Shown here one piece after another: positions 18,132 to 27,574 of a stretch of DNA of 64,000 nucleotides. Made by a program: the position numbers and the translations under genes. The notes under the pieces were generated by a model. That model did not search any database. It had not been told where the DNA came from and saw nothing but the letters and a program-made list of their open reading frames with translations. Positions within the stretch are counted from its first letter, which is position 1, and each line of letters opens with the position of its first letter. The stretch is from Propionibacteriaceae bacterium ZF39 (GTDB lineage: Bacteria > Actinomycetota > Actinomycetes > Propionibacteriales > Propionibacteriaceae): contig CP154795.1 of assembly GCA_039565995.1 (NCBI GenBank), forward strand, positions 2,046,001-2,110,000, written 5' to 3'.

Positions 18132-19047
18132 CCTCTCGGGCGTACGCACCGGGCCGCTCGCCGAGGGGGAATGGGTGACTCTCACCGACCCCAAGGGCAA
18201 GATGCACTCCGTCCGGTTGCAGGCCGGCAAGAGCTTCCACACCACCAAGGGCGGGATCGCCCTCGATGACCTGATCGGTGGGCCCGACGGAGTCGTGGTC
18301 ACCTCGGTCGGGGGCATGCAGTTCCTGGCCATGCGACCGCTGATGGCCGACTTCACCGTGACCATGCCGCGCGGTGCGGCGATCGTGTATCCCAAGGAAG
18401 CCGGCCAGATCGTCATGGCCGCCGACATCTTCCCCGGCGCCCGCGTGCTCGAGGCAGGCGTGGGATCCGGTGCGCTGTCGTTGTCCCTCCTGCGGGCCAT
18501 CGGCCCGACCGGACGACTGTGGTCCTATGAGCGCCGGGACGATTTCGCGACCATCGCCCGCCGGAATGTCGAGACCTGGCTGGGCACCGAACATCCCGCC
18601 TGGGAGGTCCGCGTCGGGGACCTGGTCGAGTCGCTGGCGGCCTCGCCCGAGGATCCGGCCGAGGTCGACCGGGCCATCCTGGACATGCTCGCTCCCTGGG
18701 ACTGCATCGACGCCGTGGGCGAGCGGCTCGTCCCCGGTGGCGTACTCCTGATCTATGTCGCCACCGCCACCCAGCTCGGCCGGGTCATGGACCAGATTCG
18801 CGTTCATCAGGGCTTCACCGAACCCGCGGCCACCGAAACCATCGTCCGCAACTGGCACGCCGAGGGGCTGGCCATTCGGCCGGCCCACGGGGCATCGAGC
18901 CACACGGGCTTCCTGGTCACGGCCCGTCGGCTGGCGCCCGGGGTCACCAGCCCCCTGCGCAAGCGGCGTCCCGCACCTGGGGCCTACGGTCCCGACTACA
19001 CCGGCCCGCGCCCGCCGTGGGTGGAACCCGCAGTGTCGGACGGCTGA
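18118..19047 (+). CDS. trmI: tRNA (adenine-58-N1)-methyltransferase
   Basis: A 309-residue TrmI-type enzyme that makes m1A58 in the T-loop of tRNA. The N-terminal beta domain (GEWVTLTDPKGKMHSVRL) is followed by YPKEAGQIVMAADIFPGARVLEAGVGSGALS (SAM motif I near residue 110), DRAILDMLAPW (motif IV) and a C-terminal basic tail KRRP. The GTG start lies inside the end of the lipoprotein gene. In many actinobacteria trmI stands just before the proteasomal ATPase gene, as here. Confidence 0.92.
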   Translation: MSRSDLSGVRTGPLAEGEWVTLTDPKGKMHSVRLQAGKSFHTTKGGIALDDLIGGPDGVVVTSVGGMQFLAMRPLMADFTVTMPRGAAIVYPKEAGQIVMAADIFPGARVLEAGVGSGALSLSLLRAIGPTGRLWSYERRDDFATIARRNVETWLGTEHPAWEVRVGDLVESLAASPEDPAEVDRAILDMLAPWDCIDAVGERLVPGGVLLIYVATATQLGRVMDQIRVHQGFTEPAATETIVRNWHAEGLAIRPAHGASSHTGFLVTARRLAPGVTSPLRKRRPAPGAYGPDYTGPRPPWVEPAVSDG

Positions 19048-19101
19048 GCAGGCCACCCCGGGCGAAGTACCGCGAAGCAGGGTTGCGGGAGGCGGAGCGT
19101 C

Positions 19102-19107
19102 TAAGCT
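19102..19107 (+). promoter_or_regulatory. Minus-10 box (TAAGCT) before arc
   Basis: TAAGCT ends 21 bases before the arc start; a GAGGAGG ribosome site (19118-19124) lies between. This gives arc its own promoter separate from the trmI operon. Confidence 0.4.
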
Positions 19108-19128
19108 GGGCTCCTACGAGGAGGTGCC

Positions 19129-20865
19129 GTGAGCGACTTGAGCTCAGACCTGCAGGCCCGCAACACCGCGCTGAGGGCGGAGGTCGCCGATCTTCGTGAT
19201 CGGATGGCCCGGCACTCGCGCGAAGTCGCCCAGCTGGAGAAGCGGCTGTCGGAGGCCCGCAGCGATACGCGGAGTGTGGCCGCCCAGAACGACCGGCTGG
19301 CCCGGACGCTCCGCGATGCCAAGGACCGCATCGTCACGCTCAAGTCCCAACTCGATGCCCTGGGGGCTCCGCCCCTGACCTTCGGCGTACTCGATGAGTT
19401 GTTGCCCGCCGAACCCAACGCCGAACTGCGTATAGCGGACATCCAGACCTCCAATCGCCGGGTGCGGACCACCGTCGCGGAGGAGATCGACCCGGCAGAG
19501 TTGCTGCCCGGCTGCCAGGTGCTGCTCAACGAATCGATGGTCATCGTCGGGGTCGTCGCGCAGCCGCTGTCCGGCGAGGTCACCGCGTTGAAGGACCTGC
19601 TTCCCGACCGCCGACGCGCGGTCGTGACGGCGCACGCCGACGAGGAACTGGTCGTCCGGCTCTCGGATGAGCTGATGCAACAGAAGCTCAAGCCCGGGGA
19701 CCTGCTGATGATCGAACGCAAGGTGCTCTATGCGTTCGAGGTCGTGCCCCGGCTCGAGGTTGAGGACCTCGTGCTGGAGGAAGTGCCCGATATCGACTAT
19801 TCGGCGATCGGCGGCCTTTCCCGCCAGATCGAACAGATCCAGGACGCGGTCGAATTGCCGTTCCTGCATGCGGATCTGTACGCCGAATACGACCTGCGGG
19901 CGCCCAAGGGGGTCCTGCTCTATGGTCCGCCCGGCTGCGGCAAGACGATGATCGCCAAGGCGGTGGCCAACTCCCTGGCCCGCAAGATCACCGACCGCAC
20001 GGGCGAGGAGGGCCGCAGTTTCTTCCTCAATGTCAAGGGGCCCGAGCTGCTCAACAAATATGTGGGGGAGACCGAGCGCTATATCCGGCTGATCTTCCAG
20101 CGGGCCCGTGCGAAGGCGACCGAGGGCATGCCGGTCATCGTCTTCTTCGACGAGATGGATTCCCTGTTCCGCACGCGTGGTTCCGGGGTGTCCTCCGATG
20201 TGGAAACCACGATCGTGCCGCAGCTGTTGAGCGAGCTCGACGGGGTCGAGGGGCTCGACAATGTCATCGTGATCGGCGCGTCGAACCGGGAGGACATGAT
20301 CGACCCGGCCATCCTGCGCCCGGGCCGGCTCGACGTGAAGATCAAGATCGAGCGACCGGATGCCGAGGCCGCCCGCGAGATCTTCAGCCGCTATTTCTCA
20401 CCCGGTCTGCCGCTCGACGCGGGGGATGTCGAACGCTTCGGCGGTGATCCCGAAACGTGTCGGCTGGAGATGGTCGACGCGGTGGTTGCGCATATGTACG
20501 CCGAGTCGCCCGAGAACCGGTTCATCGAGGTGACGTACGCCGGCGGCGACAAGGAGATCCTGTATTTCAAGGATTTCGCCTCGGGAGCGATGATCCAGAA
20601 CATCGTCGGCCGGGCCAAGAAGGCGGCCATCAAGGAGCGGCTGCGCGACGGTTCCGGCGGCATCCGGGTCGAACACCTCCTGCAGTCCTGTGACGAGGAA
20701 TTCGCCGAGAACGAGGATCTGCCCAACACGACCAACCCGGACGACTGGGCCCGCATCTCCGGCAAGAAGGGGGAGCGCATCGCCTTCATCCGGACGCTGT
20801 TCACCGCGAAGCACCCGACGAACCGCAGCATCGATACGGCGGCGAACACGGGTCAGTATCTGTGA
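19129..20865 (+). CDS. arc: Proteasome-activating AAA ATPase (ARC/Mpa)
   Basis: A 578-residue ring ATPase that binds Pup-tagged proteins, unfolds them and feeds them to the 20S core. Residues about 5-75 are a coiled coil (Pup receptor), followed by the OB domains, then the AAA domain with Walker A GPPGCGKT near 266, Walker B FFDEMDS near 339, sensor GASNRED and the arginine-finger region LRPGRLD. The C-terminus is GQYL, the docking tail that opens the proteasome gate in mycobacterial Mpa. A GTG start follows GAGGAGG. Confidence 0.96.
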   Translation: MSDLSSDLQARNTALRAEVADLRDRMARHSREVAQLEKRLSEARSDTRSVAAQNDRLARTLRDAKDRIVTLKSQLDALGAPPLTFGVLDELLPAEPNAELRIADIQTSNRRVRTTVAEEIDPAELLPGCQVLLNESMVIVGVVAQPLSGEVTALKDLLPDRRRAVVTAHADEELVVRLSDELMQQKLKPGDLLMIERKVLYAFEVVPRLEVEDLVLEEVPDIDYSAIGGLSRQIEQIQDAVELPFLHADLYAEYDLRAPKGVLLYGPPGCGKTMIAKAVANSLARKITDRTGEEGRSFFLNVKGPELLNKYVGETERYIRLIFQRARAKATEGMPVIVFFDEMDSLFRTRGSGVSSDVETTIVPQLLSELDGVEGLDNVIVIGASNREDMIDPAILRPGRLDVKIKIERPDAEAAREIFSRYFSPGLPLDAGDVERFGGDPETCRLEMVDAVVAHMYAESPENRFIEVTYAGGDKEILYFKDFASGAMIQNIVGRAKKAAIKERLRDGSGGIRVEHLLQSCDEEFAENEDLPNTTNPDDWARISGKKGERIAFIRTLFTAKHPTNRSIDTAANTGQYL

Positions 20866-20872
20866 CCTGCGC

Positions 20873-21259
20873 TCAGGCGATCGTCCCCGTCTGCAGCGCG
20901 GCTTCGGGTTCCCGTCGGCGCAGTTCGAGGTAGGCCATCAGGCGCCACCCCATGAGCAGCACCGACAGCACCGAGAAGGCCATGGCCACGAAGGACGGCT
21001 GCGCACCCGTGTAGGTGAGGTGACGGAAGGCGATCCCGACGGCGAACGTGCCGATGAAGACGCCGAACGCCGCCCAGAAGCTCAGGGTGCTCTGCCACGA
21101 CCGGGTGACGACCCAGCCGATCAGGAGCCCCACGAGGAAGGGCCAGGCCGTGCCGGCGATCCCATCCGGTGTCATCGGCTGGGAATGGCTGAGGCGGCTC
21201 AGGGTGACGAAGGCCAGCACCAGTGCCACGTCGAGTGCGATCGCGCCTGCCACCTTCAT
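20873..21259 (-). CDS. DUF3054 membrane protein
   Basis: A 128-residue protein with four predicted membrane helices (about residues 3-20, 38-55, 60-80 and 90-110), with the family-typical TAWPFLVGLLIGWVVTRSW. Function unknown. It is convergent with arc, only seven bases apart, with no terminator visible. A TAGGCT box on the minus strand ends six bases before the ATG, so it is probably leaderless. Confidence 0.8.
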   Translation of the reverse strand: MKVAGAIALDVALVLAFVTLSRLSHSQPMTPDGIAGTAWPFLVGLLIGWVVTRSWQSTLSFWAAFGVFIGTFAVGIAFRHLTYTGAQPSFVAMAFSVLSVLLMGWRLMAYLELRRREPEAALQTGTIA

Positions 21260-21265
21260 GCCGTG

Positions 21266-21271
21266 AGCCTA
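21266..21271 (-). promoter_or_regulatory. Minus-10 box (TAGGCT) of the DUF3054 gene
   Basis: TAGGCT on the minus strand ends six bases before the DUF3054 ATG, without a ribosome site. Confidence 0.4.
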
Positions 21272-21369
21272 TCGCCGGTTTCCTCTTGCGGAAGGACATC
21301 GGTCACGCGTTCGAAAACTGTCGGACCCGGGTGGAAGCGTATGGAGCACACCCCGACGAGAGGACGACC

Positions 21370-22608
21370 ATGACCCTCAACGACTCCCGCGACGCCCGCT
21401 CCCGCGCCGACGATGCCGCGGCGGCGTGTCGCGAGGCCGTGTGGATCAGCTCCGCTGACATCGCCCCGACCACCGTCGCCCGACTCTTCGATCAGGCTGA
21501 TCGACGGTGGCGGGCCGCGGCCGCCCAGTGGCTCGACGAATCCCTGCGGTCCGCTCAGAAGACGGCCTGGCGCCGCGGCTGGCAGCCCGCCGATGTGCAT
21601 CGCCTGGCCCGCCGCAAGTCGGCGCTCGCGGCCCGCCTGAGTCAGGAGGTGATGGCGTTCGAGCTGGGCGGCTATGCGCGGGCCACTGTCGACCGGACTT
21701 TCTGGGACCAGTTGGGCGAACTCGAACGCGACCGGAACGCGGGGCGCAGCGACGCTCCCATGCGACGTCGCACGGCGGATTCCGATTGGGCGCGGTCGGC
21801 AGCCACGGCTGCCCAGCTCCTCTCCCTGTTGCGGACGTTGCCGCAGGTGCAGAAGCTGTGTCCTCCGCCGGGCGAAGCGACACCGACCACCGATCGACCC
21901 ACCACGGTGGTCGATGATCGCGTTCTCGCCAGGGTGCGAGGTCTCCTCGCCAAGGCCGAGTCCACCGAATTCGAGGCGGAGGCGGAGGCTTTCACCGAAG
22001 GGGCGCAGGCGCTCATGACCCGGCATTCGATCGATCGGGCGATGCTCGACCACCAGGCCACCGACCACGATGCGCCGGGGGCGCTTCGCATCGGCATCGA
22101 GAATCCCTACGAACAACCGAAGGCCCTCCTGCTGGCCGTCGTCGCGGAGGCCAACCAGTGCCGCAGCGTCTGGTCACAGCGGCTGGGCTTCTCCACCGTG
22201 GTGGGCTTCGCGGCCGAGTTGGCCGCGGTGGAGAGCCTCTTCACGTCGCTGCTGCTGCAGGCGACGTCAGCCATGGGGCGGCAGGGCGCGCGGCGCACCA
22301 GCCGGACCGGGTCCCGGACGCGGGCATTCCGGGCGTCCTTCCTGGAGGCGTACGCGTGTCGGATCGGCGAGCGCCTGCGCGAGACCGCGGCGAAGGAGAC
22401 CGAACGGGCGAGTGCCGGCGCCGGTTTCGGAGCAGCCCTGCTCCCGGTTCTCGCGGCCCGGCGCCAGGAGACCGATTCGGCGTTCGAGGAGATGTTCCCC
22501 GAGACGACCACGAGTTCGTCGTCGCGGAGTTATGACCTCGACGGCTGGCAGGCCGGCACGGCTGCCGCCGACCTTGCCCACATTTCGTGGGGCAGCGAAT
22601 TGCCGTGA
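21370..22608 (+). CDS. DUF2786 domain protein
   Basis: A 412-residue protein. The DUF2786 block is RVLARVRGLLAKAESTEFEAEAEAFTEGAQALMTRHSID (about residues 185-225); the N-terminal 170 residues are helical and rich in Ala, Arg and Trp, and the C-terminal 180 contain an Arg-rich segment RQGARRTSRTGSRTR. Function unknown; the motif recalls small helical domains in phage and toxin-like proteins, but nothing here proves a role. The ATG is preceded by GAGAGGACG. dop starts 32 bases downstream. Confidence 0.75.
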   Translation: MTLNDSRDARSRADDAAAACREAVWISSADIAPTTVARLFDQADRRWRAAAAQWLDESLRSAQKTAWRRGWQPADVHRLARRKSALAARLSQEVMAFELGGYARATVDRTFWDQLGELERDRNAGRSDAPMRRRTADSDWARSAATAAQLLSLLRTLPQVQKLCPPPGEATPTTDRPTTVVDDRVLARVRGLLAKAESTEFEAEAEAFTEGAQALMTRHSIDRAMLDHQATDHDAPGALRIGIENPYEQPKALLLAVVAEANQCRSVWSQRLGFSTVVGFAAELAAVESLFTSLLLQATSAMGRQGARRTSRTGSRTRAFRASFLEAYACRIGERLRETAAKETERASAGAGFGAALLPVLAARRQETDSAFEEMFPETTTSSSSRSYDLDGWQAGTAAADLAHISWGSELP

Positions 22609-22626
22609 TTAATCAAGCCCGGTCAC

Positions 22627-22632
22627 TACAGT
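22627..22632 (+). promoter_or_regulatory. Minus-10 box (TACAGT) of dop
   Basis: TACAGT ends eight bases before the dop GTG; no ribosome site is present. It supports the GTG at 22641 as start of a leaderless message. Confidence 0.4.
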
Positions 22633-22640
22633 CACATGGT

Positions 22641-24140
22641 GTGAGTCAGGTTTTCGGAGTCGAGACCGAATACGGCATCTCGGTGTATGGGGAGGGCCCG
22701 GCCTCCGGGCTGCACCCGATGCATTGGAGCAATCTCCTCGTGCGGACCTATGGCGAATCGGCCGGAGTTCAGCGTTGGGACTATGACACCGAGAATCCCC
22801 TCGTGGATGCGCGCGGGTTCACGGTTCCGCGCGACATTGCCCATCCGGACCAGCTGACCGACGACGACTCGATGGCCAACCTGGTCCTGACCAATGGCGC
22901 CCGGTTCTATGTGGACCATGCCCATCCCGAGTATTCGGGCCCCGAGGTCACCTCGGCGCGCGATGCGGTCCTGTTCGACGCGGCGGGGGACAGGATCGTC
23001 CTCGCGGCAGCGCGCGCGGCGAGCCAGCGGTTGGGCCAGGAAATCCGGATCCACAAGAACAACACCGACGGCAAGGGTGCGTCCTATGGCACGCATGAGA
23101 ACTACCTGCTCCAGCGGTCGACCCCGTTCCACCGCATCGTGGTGCAGTTCTCCGGGTTCCTCGTGTCACGCCAGCCGCTGTCGGGCGCGGGTCGGGTCGG
23201 CATCGGCCAACACAGCCAGACCGCCGGCTTCCAGATCACCCAACGAGCCGACTTCTTCGAATCCGAGGTCGGGCTCGAAACCACGCTCAACCGCCCGATC
23301 ATCAACACCCGCGACGAGCCCCATGCCGACAACCGCAAACACCGTCGACTCCATGTCATCGCCGGTGACGCCAACCGCTCGGAATATGCCGGCTGGCTCA
23401 AGATCGGCACGGCGGGGCTGACCCTCGCGGCGATCGAGGCCGACCTGGTGGGTGATGGCGTACGCCTGGCCGGCCCGGTCGCGGCGATGCGGGCGGTGAG
23501 CCATGACCTCGACTGCCGGGTGCTGCTGCCGTTGGCCGACGGGCGTGAGGTTACGGCTCTGGACCTCCAGGAGATCTATGCCGACGCCGTCGAGCGGCTC
23601 ATCACCGAGCGGCCCGAGCAGCTGGCCCATCCTGACGAGGCCCGCCTGCTGCTGGACGAGTGGCGGTTGACTCTCGATGCCCTCCGGGACGATCCCGCCC
23701 GGCTGGCCGACCGGCTCGACTGGGTCGCCAAGTGGTCCCTCATGGAGTCCTATCGGCAGCGAGATGCGCTCGCCTGGGATCATCCCAAGCTGGCGTTGAT
23801 CGATCTGCAATACACCGATGTGGATCCGGCCCGGAGCCTGTATGCGGCGCTGGTCCGCAAGGGGCGCATGCGCCGACTGCTCACTGATCCCGAGATCGAT
23901 GACGCGATGGTGAACCCACCGACGGACACGCGGGCCTATTTCCGGGGCCGCTGCATGGCCCAATATCCGCAGTCGGTGGTGGCGGCGGCCTGGGATTCGC
24001 TGATCGTGGAGGTGCCGCAGCGGCGCACGTTGCTGCGGATTCCCATGCTCGATCCGCTGCGGGGGACCAAGTCCCACGTCGGAGCCCAGCTCGACGCCCA
24101 TGCCGACATGGGCAGCCTCGTCATCGCGCTGGAGCTCTGA
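22641..24140 (+). CDS. dop: Depupylase / Pup deamidase Dop
   Basis: A 499-residue carboxylate-amine-ligase-fold enzyme. The start VFGVETEYGISV carries the metal-binding Glu; NPLVDARGFTVPRDIAH, IRIHKNNTDGKGASYGTHENYLLQR and RADFFESEVGLETT are typical of Dop rather than PafA. Dop removes Pup from substrates, and deamidates Pup in species whose Pup ends in Gln. Pup here already ends in Glu, so only depupylation would be needed. The GTG at 22641 is chosen because homology begins there. The next gene starts one base after the stop. Confidence 0.93.
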   Translation: MSQVFGVETEYGISVYGEGPASGLHPMHWSNLLVRTYGESAGVQRWDYDTENPLVDARGFTVPRDIAHPDQLTDDDSMANLVLTNGARFYVDHAHPEYSGPEVTSARDAVLFDAAGDRIVLAAARAASQRLGQEIRIHKNNTDGKGASYGTHENYLLQRSTPFHRIVVQFSGFLVSRQPLSGAGRVGIGQHSQTAGFQITQRADFFESEVGLETTLNRPIINTRDEPHADNRKHRRLHVIAGDANRSEYAGWLKIGTAGLTLAAIEADLVGDGVRLAGPVAAMRAVSHDLDCRVLLPLADGREVTALDLQEIYADAVERLITERPEQLAHPDEARLLLDEWRLTLDALRDDPARLADRLDWVAKWSLMESYRQRDALAWDHPKLALIDLQYTDVDPARSLYAALVRKGRMRRLLTDPEIDDAMVNPPTDTRAYFRGRCMAQYPQSVVAAAWDSLIVEVPQRRTLLRIPMLDPLRGTKSHVGAQLDAHADMGSLVIALEL

Positions 24141-24141
24141 C

Positions 24142-24852
24142 ATGCAGGCGACACGATCCCCGGCTCCCGTCGGGACCGCCACGCCGGTGTTCCACCCGGC
24201 TCGCCCGTGGATCCGCGTGGTGCGGATCGTGGTCGCCGTCGCCATCCTGGCGGCCCTCGTCACCAACACCGTCGAGGCTGTCCTGGGGATCTCCGACACG
24301 ACCCCGATCCGACTCTGGTCCTATTTCACGCTGCAGTCCAACCTGGTGCTCGCCGTCATCTTTCTCATCGGAGCATTCGTGGCGCAGGACCGGCTGCCGG
24401 CCTGGTGGGATACGGCCCGCGGCGGAGCCGCGTTCTATATGACGATGACGGGGATCATCTATGTGGTCCTCATCGCGCCGCCGGAGGAATTCCTCAGCTG
24501 GAGCCTGAGCTGGACCGGCATCGTGCAACACCGGATCGGTCCGTGGGCCGCGTTCCTGGACTGGGCCCTGGTGTGGATGACCGCGAAAGCCGGTTGGAAG
24601 CGGCCCCTGAGCTGGTTGGTCTATCCCATCCTCTTCCTGATCGCGGCCATGGTCAGGGGAGCGATCACCGGGTGGTATCCCTATCACTTTCTCGATCCGC
24701 TGCAGGCCGGTGGCTGGGGCGGGGTGGCGACACTGACCGGCGTCGTCGTGATTGCCTTCCTCGTGATGGCTGTGGTCATGCACCTGGTCGGGCGGCTGCG
24801 CACAGCAGTTGCAACGCGCGATCGATCGCCGACTCCGCCTCGAGCGGGGTGA
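24142..24852 (+). CDS. Pr6Pr family membrane protein
   Basis: A 236-residue protein with six predicted membrane helices and the Pr6Pr (FAR-17a/AIG1-like) landmarks LWSYFTLQSNLVLAVIF, FYMTMTGIIYVVLIAPPEE, HRIGPWAAFLDWAL and GWYPYHFLD. Function in bacteria unknown. It begins one base after the dop stop and is likely co-transcribed with it. Its last 77 bases overlap the 3' end of the convergent TetR gene, so the two transcripts would be complementary there. Confidence 0.8.
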   Translation: MQATRSPAPVGTATPVFHPARPWIRVVRIVVAVAILAALVTNTVEAVLGISDTTPIRLWSYFTLQSNLVLAVIFLIGAFVAQDRLPAWWDTARGGAAFYMTMTGIIYVVLIAPPEEFLSWSLSWTGIVQHRIGPWAAFLDWALVWMTAKAGWKRPLSWLVYPILFLIAAMVRGAITGWYPYHFLDPLQAGGWGGVATLTGVVVIAFLVMAVVMHLVGRLRTAVATRDRSPTPPRAG

Positions 24853-25351
24853 TCGCACCGGTGAGGGTGCGTTCCGCAAGACCGTCGCTCAGCGCCACCA
24901 GGGTCCGGGCCAGGCTCGGGTCGGCCGAGGCCGCTTCGAGAAGCCGGGCGATCTCGTCCTCCGTCCCGGCCTTGGCCTCGTTGATGAGTTCGGCGATGCC
25001 GGCGTCATCAACGGATTTTGCGATGAAGCCCAACCAGACGCGGACGCCGGCCTGCGCGCTCGCGGTGCGGGCGAACGGGTGGACGAGGATGGTGCGCACG
25101 CTGCCCAGCGGGTCAGCTTCCGGAGCATCGCGACGATAGGTCGCCTCCGCGCGTTCGATCATCGCAGCGCAGGCCCGACGAATCAGATCCGCCTTGTTGT
25201 CGACGTAGTGCTGGACCTGGCCCAGCGACATGCCGGCCTCCGCTGCCACGGCGCGGAGTGTGACCGTTTCAATGCCACCCCGGGCAATGAGGGCCCACAC
25301 CGCTTGCGCAATGGCACCGTGGCGTCCGGTGTGATCAACGACTCGTGGCAT
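24776..25351 (-). CDS. TetR-family regulator
   Basis: A 191-residue TetR/AcrR protein; the helix-turn-helix is TVTLRAVAAEAGMSLGQVQHYVDNKADLIRRAC, close to the BetI-like branch. The C-terminal ligand domain is variable. It is divergent from an alpha/beta hydrolase gene with only 50 bases between, so it probably regulates that gene and itself. TAGGAT on the minus strand ends six bases before the ATG (leaderless). Confidence 0.85.
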   Translation of the reverse strand: MPRVVDHTGRHGAIAQAVWALIARGGIETVTLRAVAAEAGMSLGQVQHYVDNKADLIRRACAAMIERAEATYRRDAPEADPLGSVRTILVHPFARTASAQAGVRVWLGFIAKSVDDAGIAELINEAKAGTEDEIARLLEAASADPSLARTLVALSDGLAERTLTGAITPLEAESAIDRALQLLCAAARPGA

Positions 25352-25357
25352 GTTGCC

Positions 25358-25363
25358 ATCCTA
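25358..25363 (-). promoter_or_regulatory. Minus-10 box (TAGGAT) of the TetR gene
   Basis: TAGGAT on the minus strand ends six bases before the TetR ATG, facing the hydrolase promoter 26 bases away. Confidence 0.4.
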
Positions 25364-25389
25364 AGCAATACAGGTGACTTGGAAAGGCC

Positions 25390-25395
25390 TACGAT
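25390..25395 (+). promoter_or_regulatory. Minus-10 box (TACGAT) of the hydrolase gene
   Basis: TACGAT ends six bases before the hydrolase ATG. The region between this and the opposing TetR box is the likely TetR operator. Confidence 0.4.
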
Positions 25396-25401
25396 CGACC
25401 C

Positions 25402-26421
25402 ATGATCACGTCAGCCGACCGCACCCATCATCGGCCCCGTCGCCGTCTCCGCCGCGTTGGTTTCGTGACCCTCGCCGCCCTTGCTGCCCTCGGGCTGGCC
25501 GGTCTGGTCATCCCCACCTCACCCGGTGTGGGACATTTCCGCACCCCCGGAGACCGGGACGCCTATGTCGAGGCCTATCTCGCCGCGCTGGCAACGCTGC
25601 CCGCTCCGACGAGAACGCTCGACCTGACCACGCGATTCGGGACGGTCCGGGCCTATGAATGGAGTCCCCCCGAGATCGCCGCGACCGACCCGCGCTTCAC
25701 CATCCCCGTCGTGTTCATGCCGGGACGCGCTTCCGGAGCGCCCATGTGGCGGGAGAATCTTCCCAGCCTGATCGGGCATCGGCGGCTGGTGATCTTCGAT
25801 GCACTCGGTGATGCCGGCCTTTCGGCCCAGACCGTCCTGATCACCTCGATGGCCGATCAGGCGGCCTGGCTCGAGGAAAGTGTTGGGCAACTGGCCGAGG
25901 GTCGGGTGCACGTGGTCGGACACTCGTTCGGCGGCGCGACGGCGATGGCGTATGCCCGCGCCCATCCGGAGAGGATCGCCTCGCTCACGCTCCTGGAACC
26001 GGCGTTCACATTCGCCTATCCTCCGGCATCGACGTTCTTCTGGGCGAGCGTGTTGGGCCTGCCCGTCCCGGCATCCTGGCGGGACCGGGCCACTCGGGAG
26101 ATCGCGGGGGAGGACGACCCGATCGACTACAGCGATCCGGTGGCCCGCCTGATCGACCGGGCTGCAGCCGGGTATTCGGCGGACCTGCCCGTCCCCACTC
26201 CCCTCAACGCCCATCAGCTGGCCGACCTTCGCGTACCCGTCTATCTGGCGCTCGCCGACCACAAGTCGCTGGCCGGTGGCGAACGCGCCGCCGAACGCGC
26301 CCGTGGGCTGCCGTGCGCGACGGTGCAGATCTGGCCGAACACGACGCATTCGCTGCCCATGCAGGTCGTCGAGCCCTTGGCCGAGGAGCTGGTGACATTC
26401 TGGGCAGCCCATGACGCGTGA
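25402..26421 (+). CDS. Alpha/beta hydrolase, membrane-anchored or secreted
   Basis: A 339-residue hydrolase. After an Arg-rich start there is one hydrophobic segment (about residues 20-38, FVTLAALAALGLAGLVI), a signal or anchor. The nucleophile elbow GHSFGG (Ser about 174) and the C-terminal His in TTHSLPMQ complete the triad together with an Asp, probably in LALADHKS. The substrate is unknown. It is divergent from the TetR gene. It sits between dop and pup but is transcribed separately from pup. Confidence 0.8.
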   Translation: MITSADRTHHRPRRRLRRVGFVTLAALAALGLAGLVIPTSPGVGHFRTPGDRDAYVEAYLAALATLPAPTRTLDLTTRFGTVRAYEWSPPEIAATDPRFTIPVVFMPGRASGAPMWRENLPSLIGHRRLVIFDALGDAGLSAQTVLITSMADQAAWLEESVGQLAEGRVHVVGHSFGGATAMAYARAHPERIASLTLLEPAFTFAYPPASTFFWASVLGLPVPASWRDRATREIAGEDDPIDYSDPVARLIDRAAAGYSADLPVPTPLNAHQLADLRVPVYLALADHKSLAGGERAAERARGLPCATVQIWPNTTHSLPMQVVEPLAEELVTFWAAHDA

Positions 26422-26463
26422 CGGTCTGACTCCCTCACGCAGGGGTCGCTCAGCCGCAACGGA

Positions 26464-26469
26464 TAGGCT
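26464..26469 (+). promoter_or_regulatory. Minus-10 box (TAGGCT) before pup
   Basis: TAGGCT in the 112-base gap before pup; the resulting mRNA would have a leader of about 60 bases, with a GAGGAGGGAG ribosome site just before the ATG. Confidence 0.4.
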
Positions 26470-26533
26470 GGGACACCGGAACATCACCTGACCGCAGTGC
26501 GCGGTCCTGATGACTATGAGGAGGGAGCGGACC

Positions 26534-26713
26534 ATGAGTGAATCACGGTTCGAACGCGCCCGTCGTGATGAGGAGGAGCTCGAGCAGGAGCCCGCCCGCG
26601 CCGCGCAGGAGAGCGAAGACGACTTCGACTCGCTGCTCGACGAGATCGACGGTGTCCTCGAGGCCAACGCTGCCGAGTTCGTCCGGTCCTTCGTCCAGAA
26701 GGGCGGCGAGTGA
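26534..26713 (+). CDS. pup: Prokaryotic ubiquitin-like protein Pup
   Basis: A 59-residue, highly acidic, largely disordered tag protein: [29 protein letters not shown] at the C-terminus is diagnostic. It ends in GGE rather than GGQ, so it is made in the ligation-ready form and does not need deamidation. The ATG at 26534 follows GAGGAGGGAG; an ATG eight codons upstream would add a basic stretch atypical of Pup. Its stop overlaps the prcB GTG (GTGA). Confidence 0.97.
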   Translation: MSESRFERARRDEEELEQEPARAAQESEDDFDSLLDEIDGVLEANAAEFVRSFVQKGGE

Positions 26714-27540
26714 GCCGGGGGATGGGGCTGCCGGCGGCCTACCTGCGCGCCGGGTCCAGCTCCTTCACCGAGTTCCTTGCTGATGTCGCCCCCGAACTGC
26801 TGCCGGGACGGCAGGCGCCGGTCACCGACGCGAGCCACCTCGCGCCCCACGGCACAACGATCGTGTCGGCCACCTATCCCGGCGGTGTGGTCATGGCCGG
26901 AGACCGCCGGGCGACCATGGGCAACATGATCGCCCAGCGCGACATCGAGAAGGTCTATGCCTCCGACGAATACTCGCTGGTGGGCATTGCCGGTGCTGCG
27001 GGTCTGGCCGTGGAGATGGTGCGGCTGTTCCGCGTGGAACTGGAGCACTACGAAAAGATCGAGGGCGCACCGCTGTCCCTCGACGGCAAGGCCAACCGAC
27101 TGGCCAACATGATCCGCGGCAACCTGCCGATGGCCATGCAGGGGCTCGCCGTCCTTCCGCTGTTCGCCGGCTGGGATCTGGCAGCCGAGCAGGGCCGCAT
27201 CTGGTCCTACGACGCGACGGGCGGGCGTTATGAGGAGACCGCGTTCCATGCGGTCGGCTCCGGCTCGATCTATGCCCGGGGCTCACTCAAGAAGCTCTAT
27301 CGCAACGACCTCACGGCCGAGGAGTGCGCCACGGTCGTGATCCAGGCGCTCTATGACGCCGCCGACGACGACTCCGCCACCGGTGGGCCGGACATGCAGC
27401 GCCGCATCTTCCCCGTGGTCATGACGGCGTCGGGCGACGGCGTCGACCGATTCGACGACGACCGGATCGGAACGCTCGTCGACAACATCGTCGCTGCCCG
27501 GCGCAGGCGTCCCGACGGTCCCGCAGCTCCGCTGGTCTGA
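26710..27540 (+). CDS. prcB: 20S proteasome beta subunit
   Basis: A 276-residue precursor. The propeptide of 48 residues ends at HG before [19 protein letters not shown], so the mature N-terminal nucleophile is Thr49; the lysine and aspartate partners ([16 protein letters not shown]) are present. It forms the catalytic inner rings of the proteasome. The GTG start overlaps the pup stop by four bases; prcA follows after 34 bases with CAGGAG upstream. Confidence 0.96.
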   Translation: MSRGMGLPAAYLRAGSSSFTEFLADVAPELLPGRQAPVTDASHLAPHGTTIVSATYPGGVVMAGDRRATMGNMIAQRDIEKVYASDEYSLVGIAGAAGLAVEMVRLFRVELEHYEKIEGAPLSLDGKANRLANMIRGNLPMAMQGLAVLPLFAGWDLAAEQGRIWSYDATGGRYEETAFHAVGSGSIYARGSLKKLYRNDLTAEECATVVIQALYDAADDDSATGGPDMQRRIFPVVMTASGDGVDRFDDDRIGTLVDNIVAARRRRPDGPAAPLV

Positions 27541-27574
27541 GCCACCTTCCGCATCATCACCCCAGGAGAACCCC

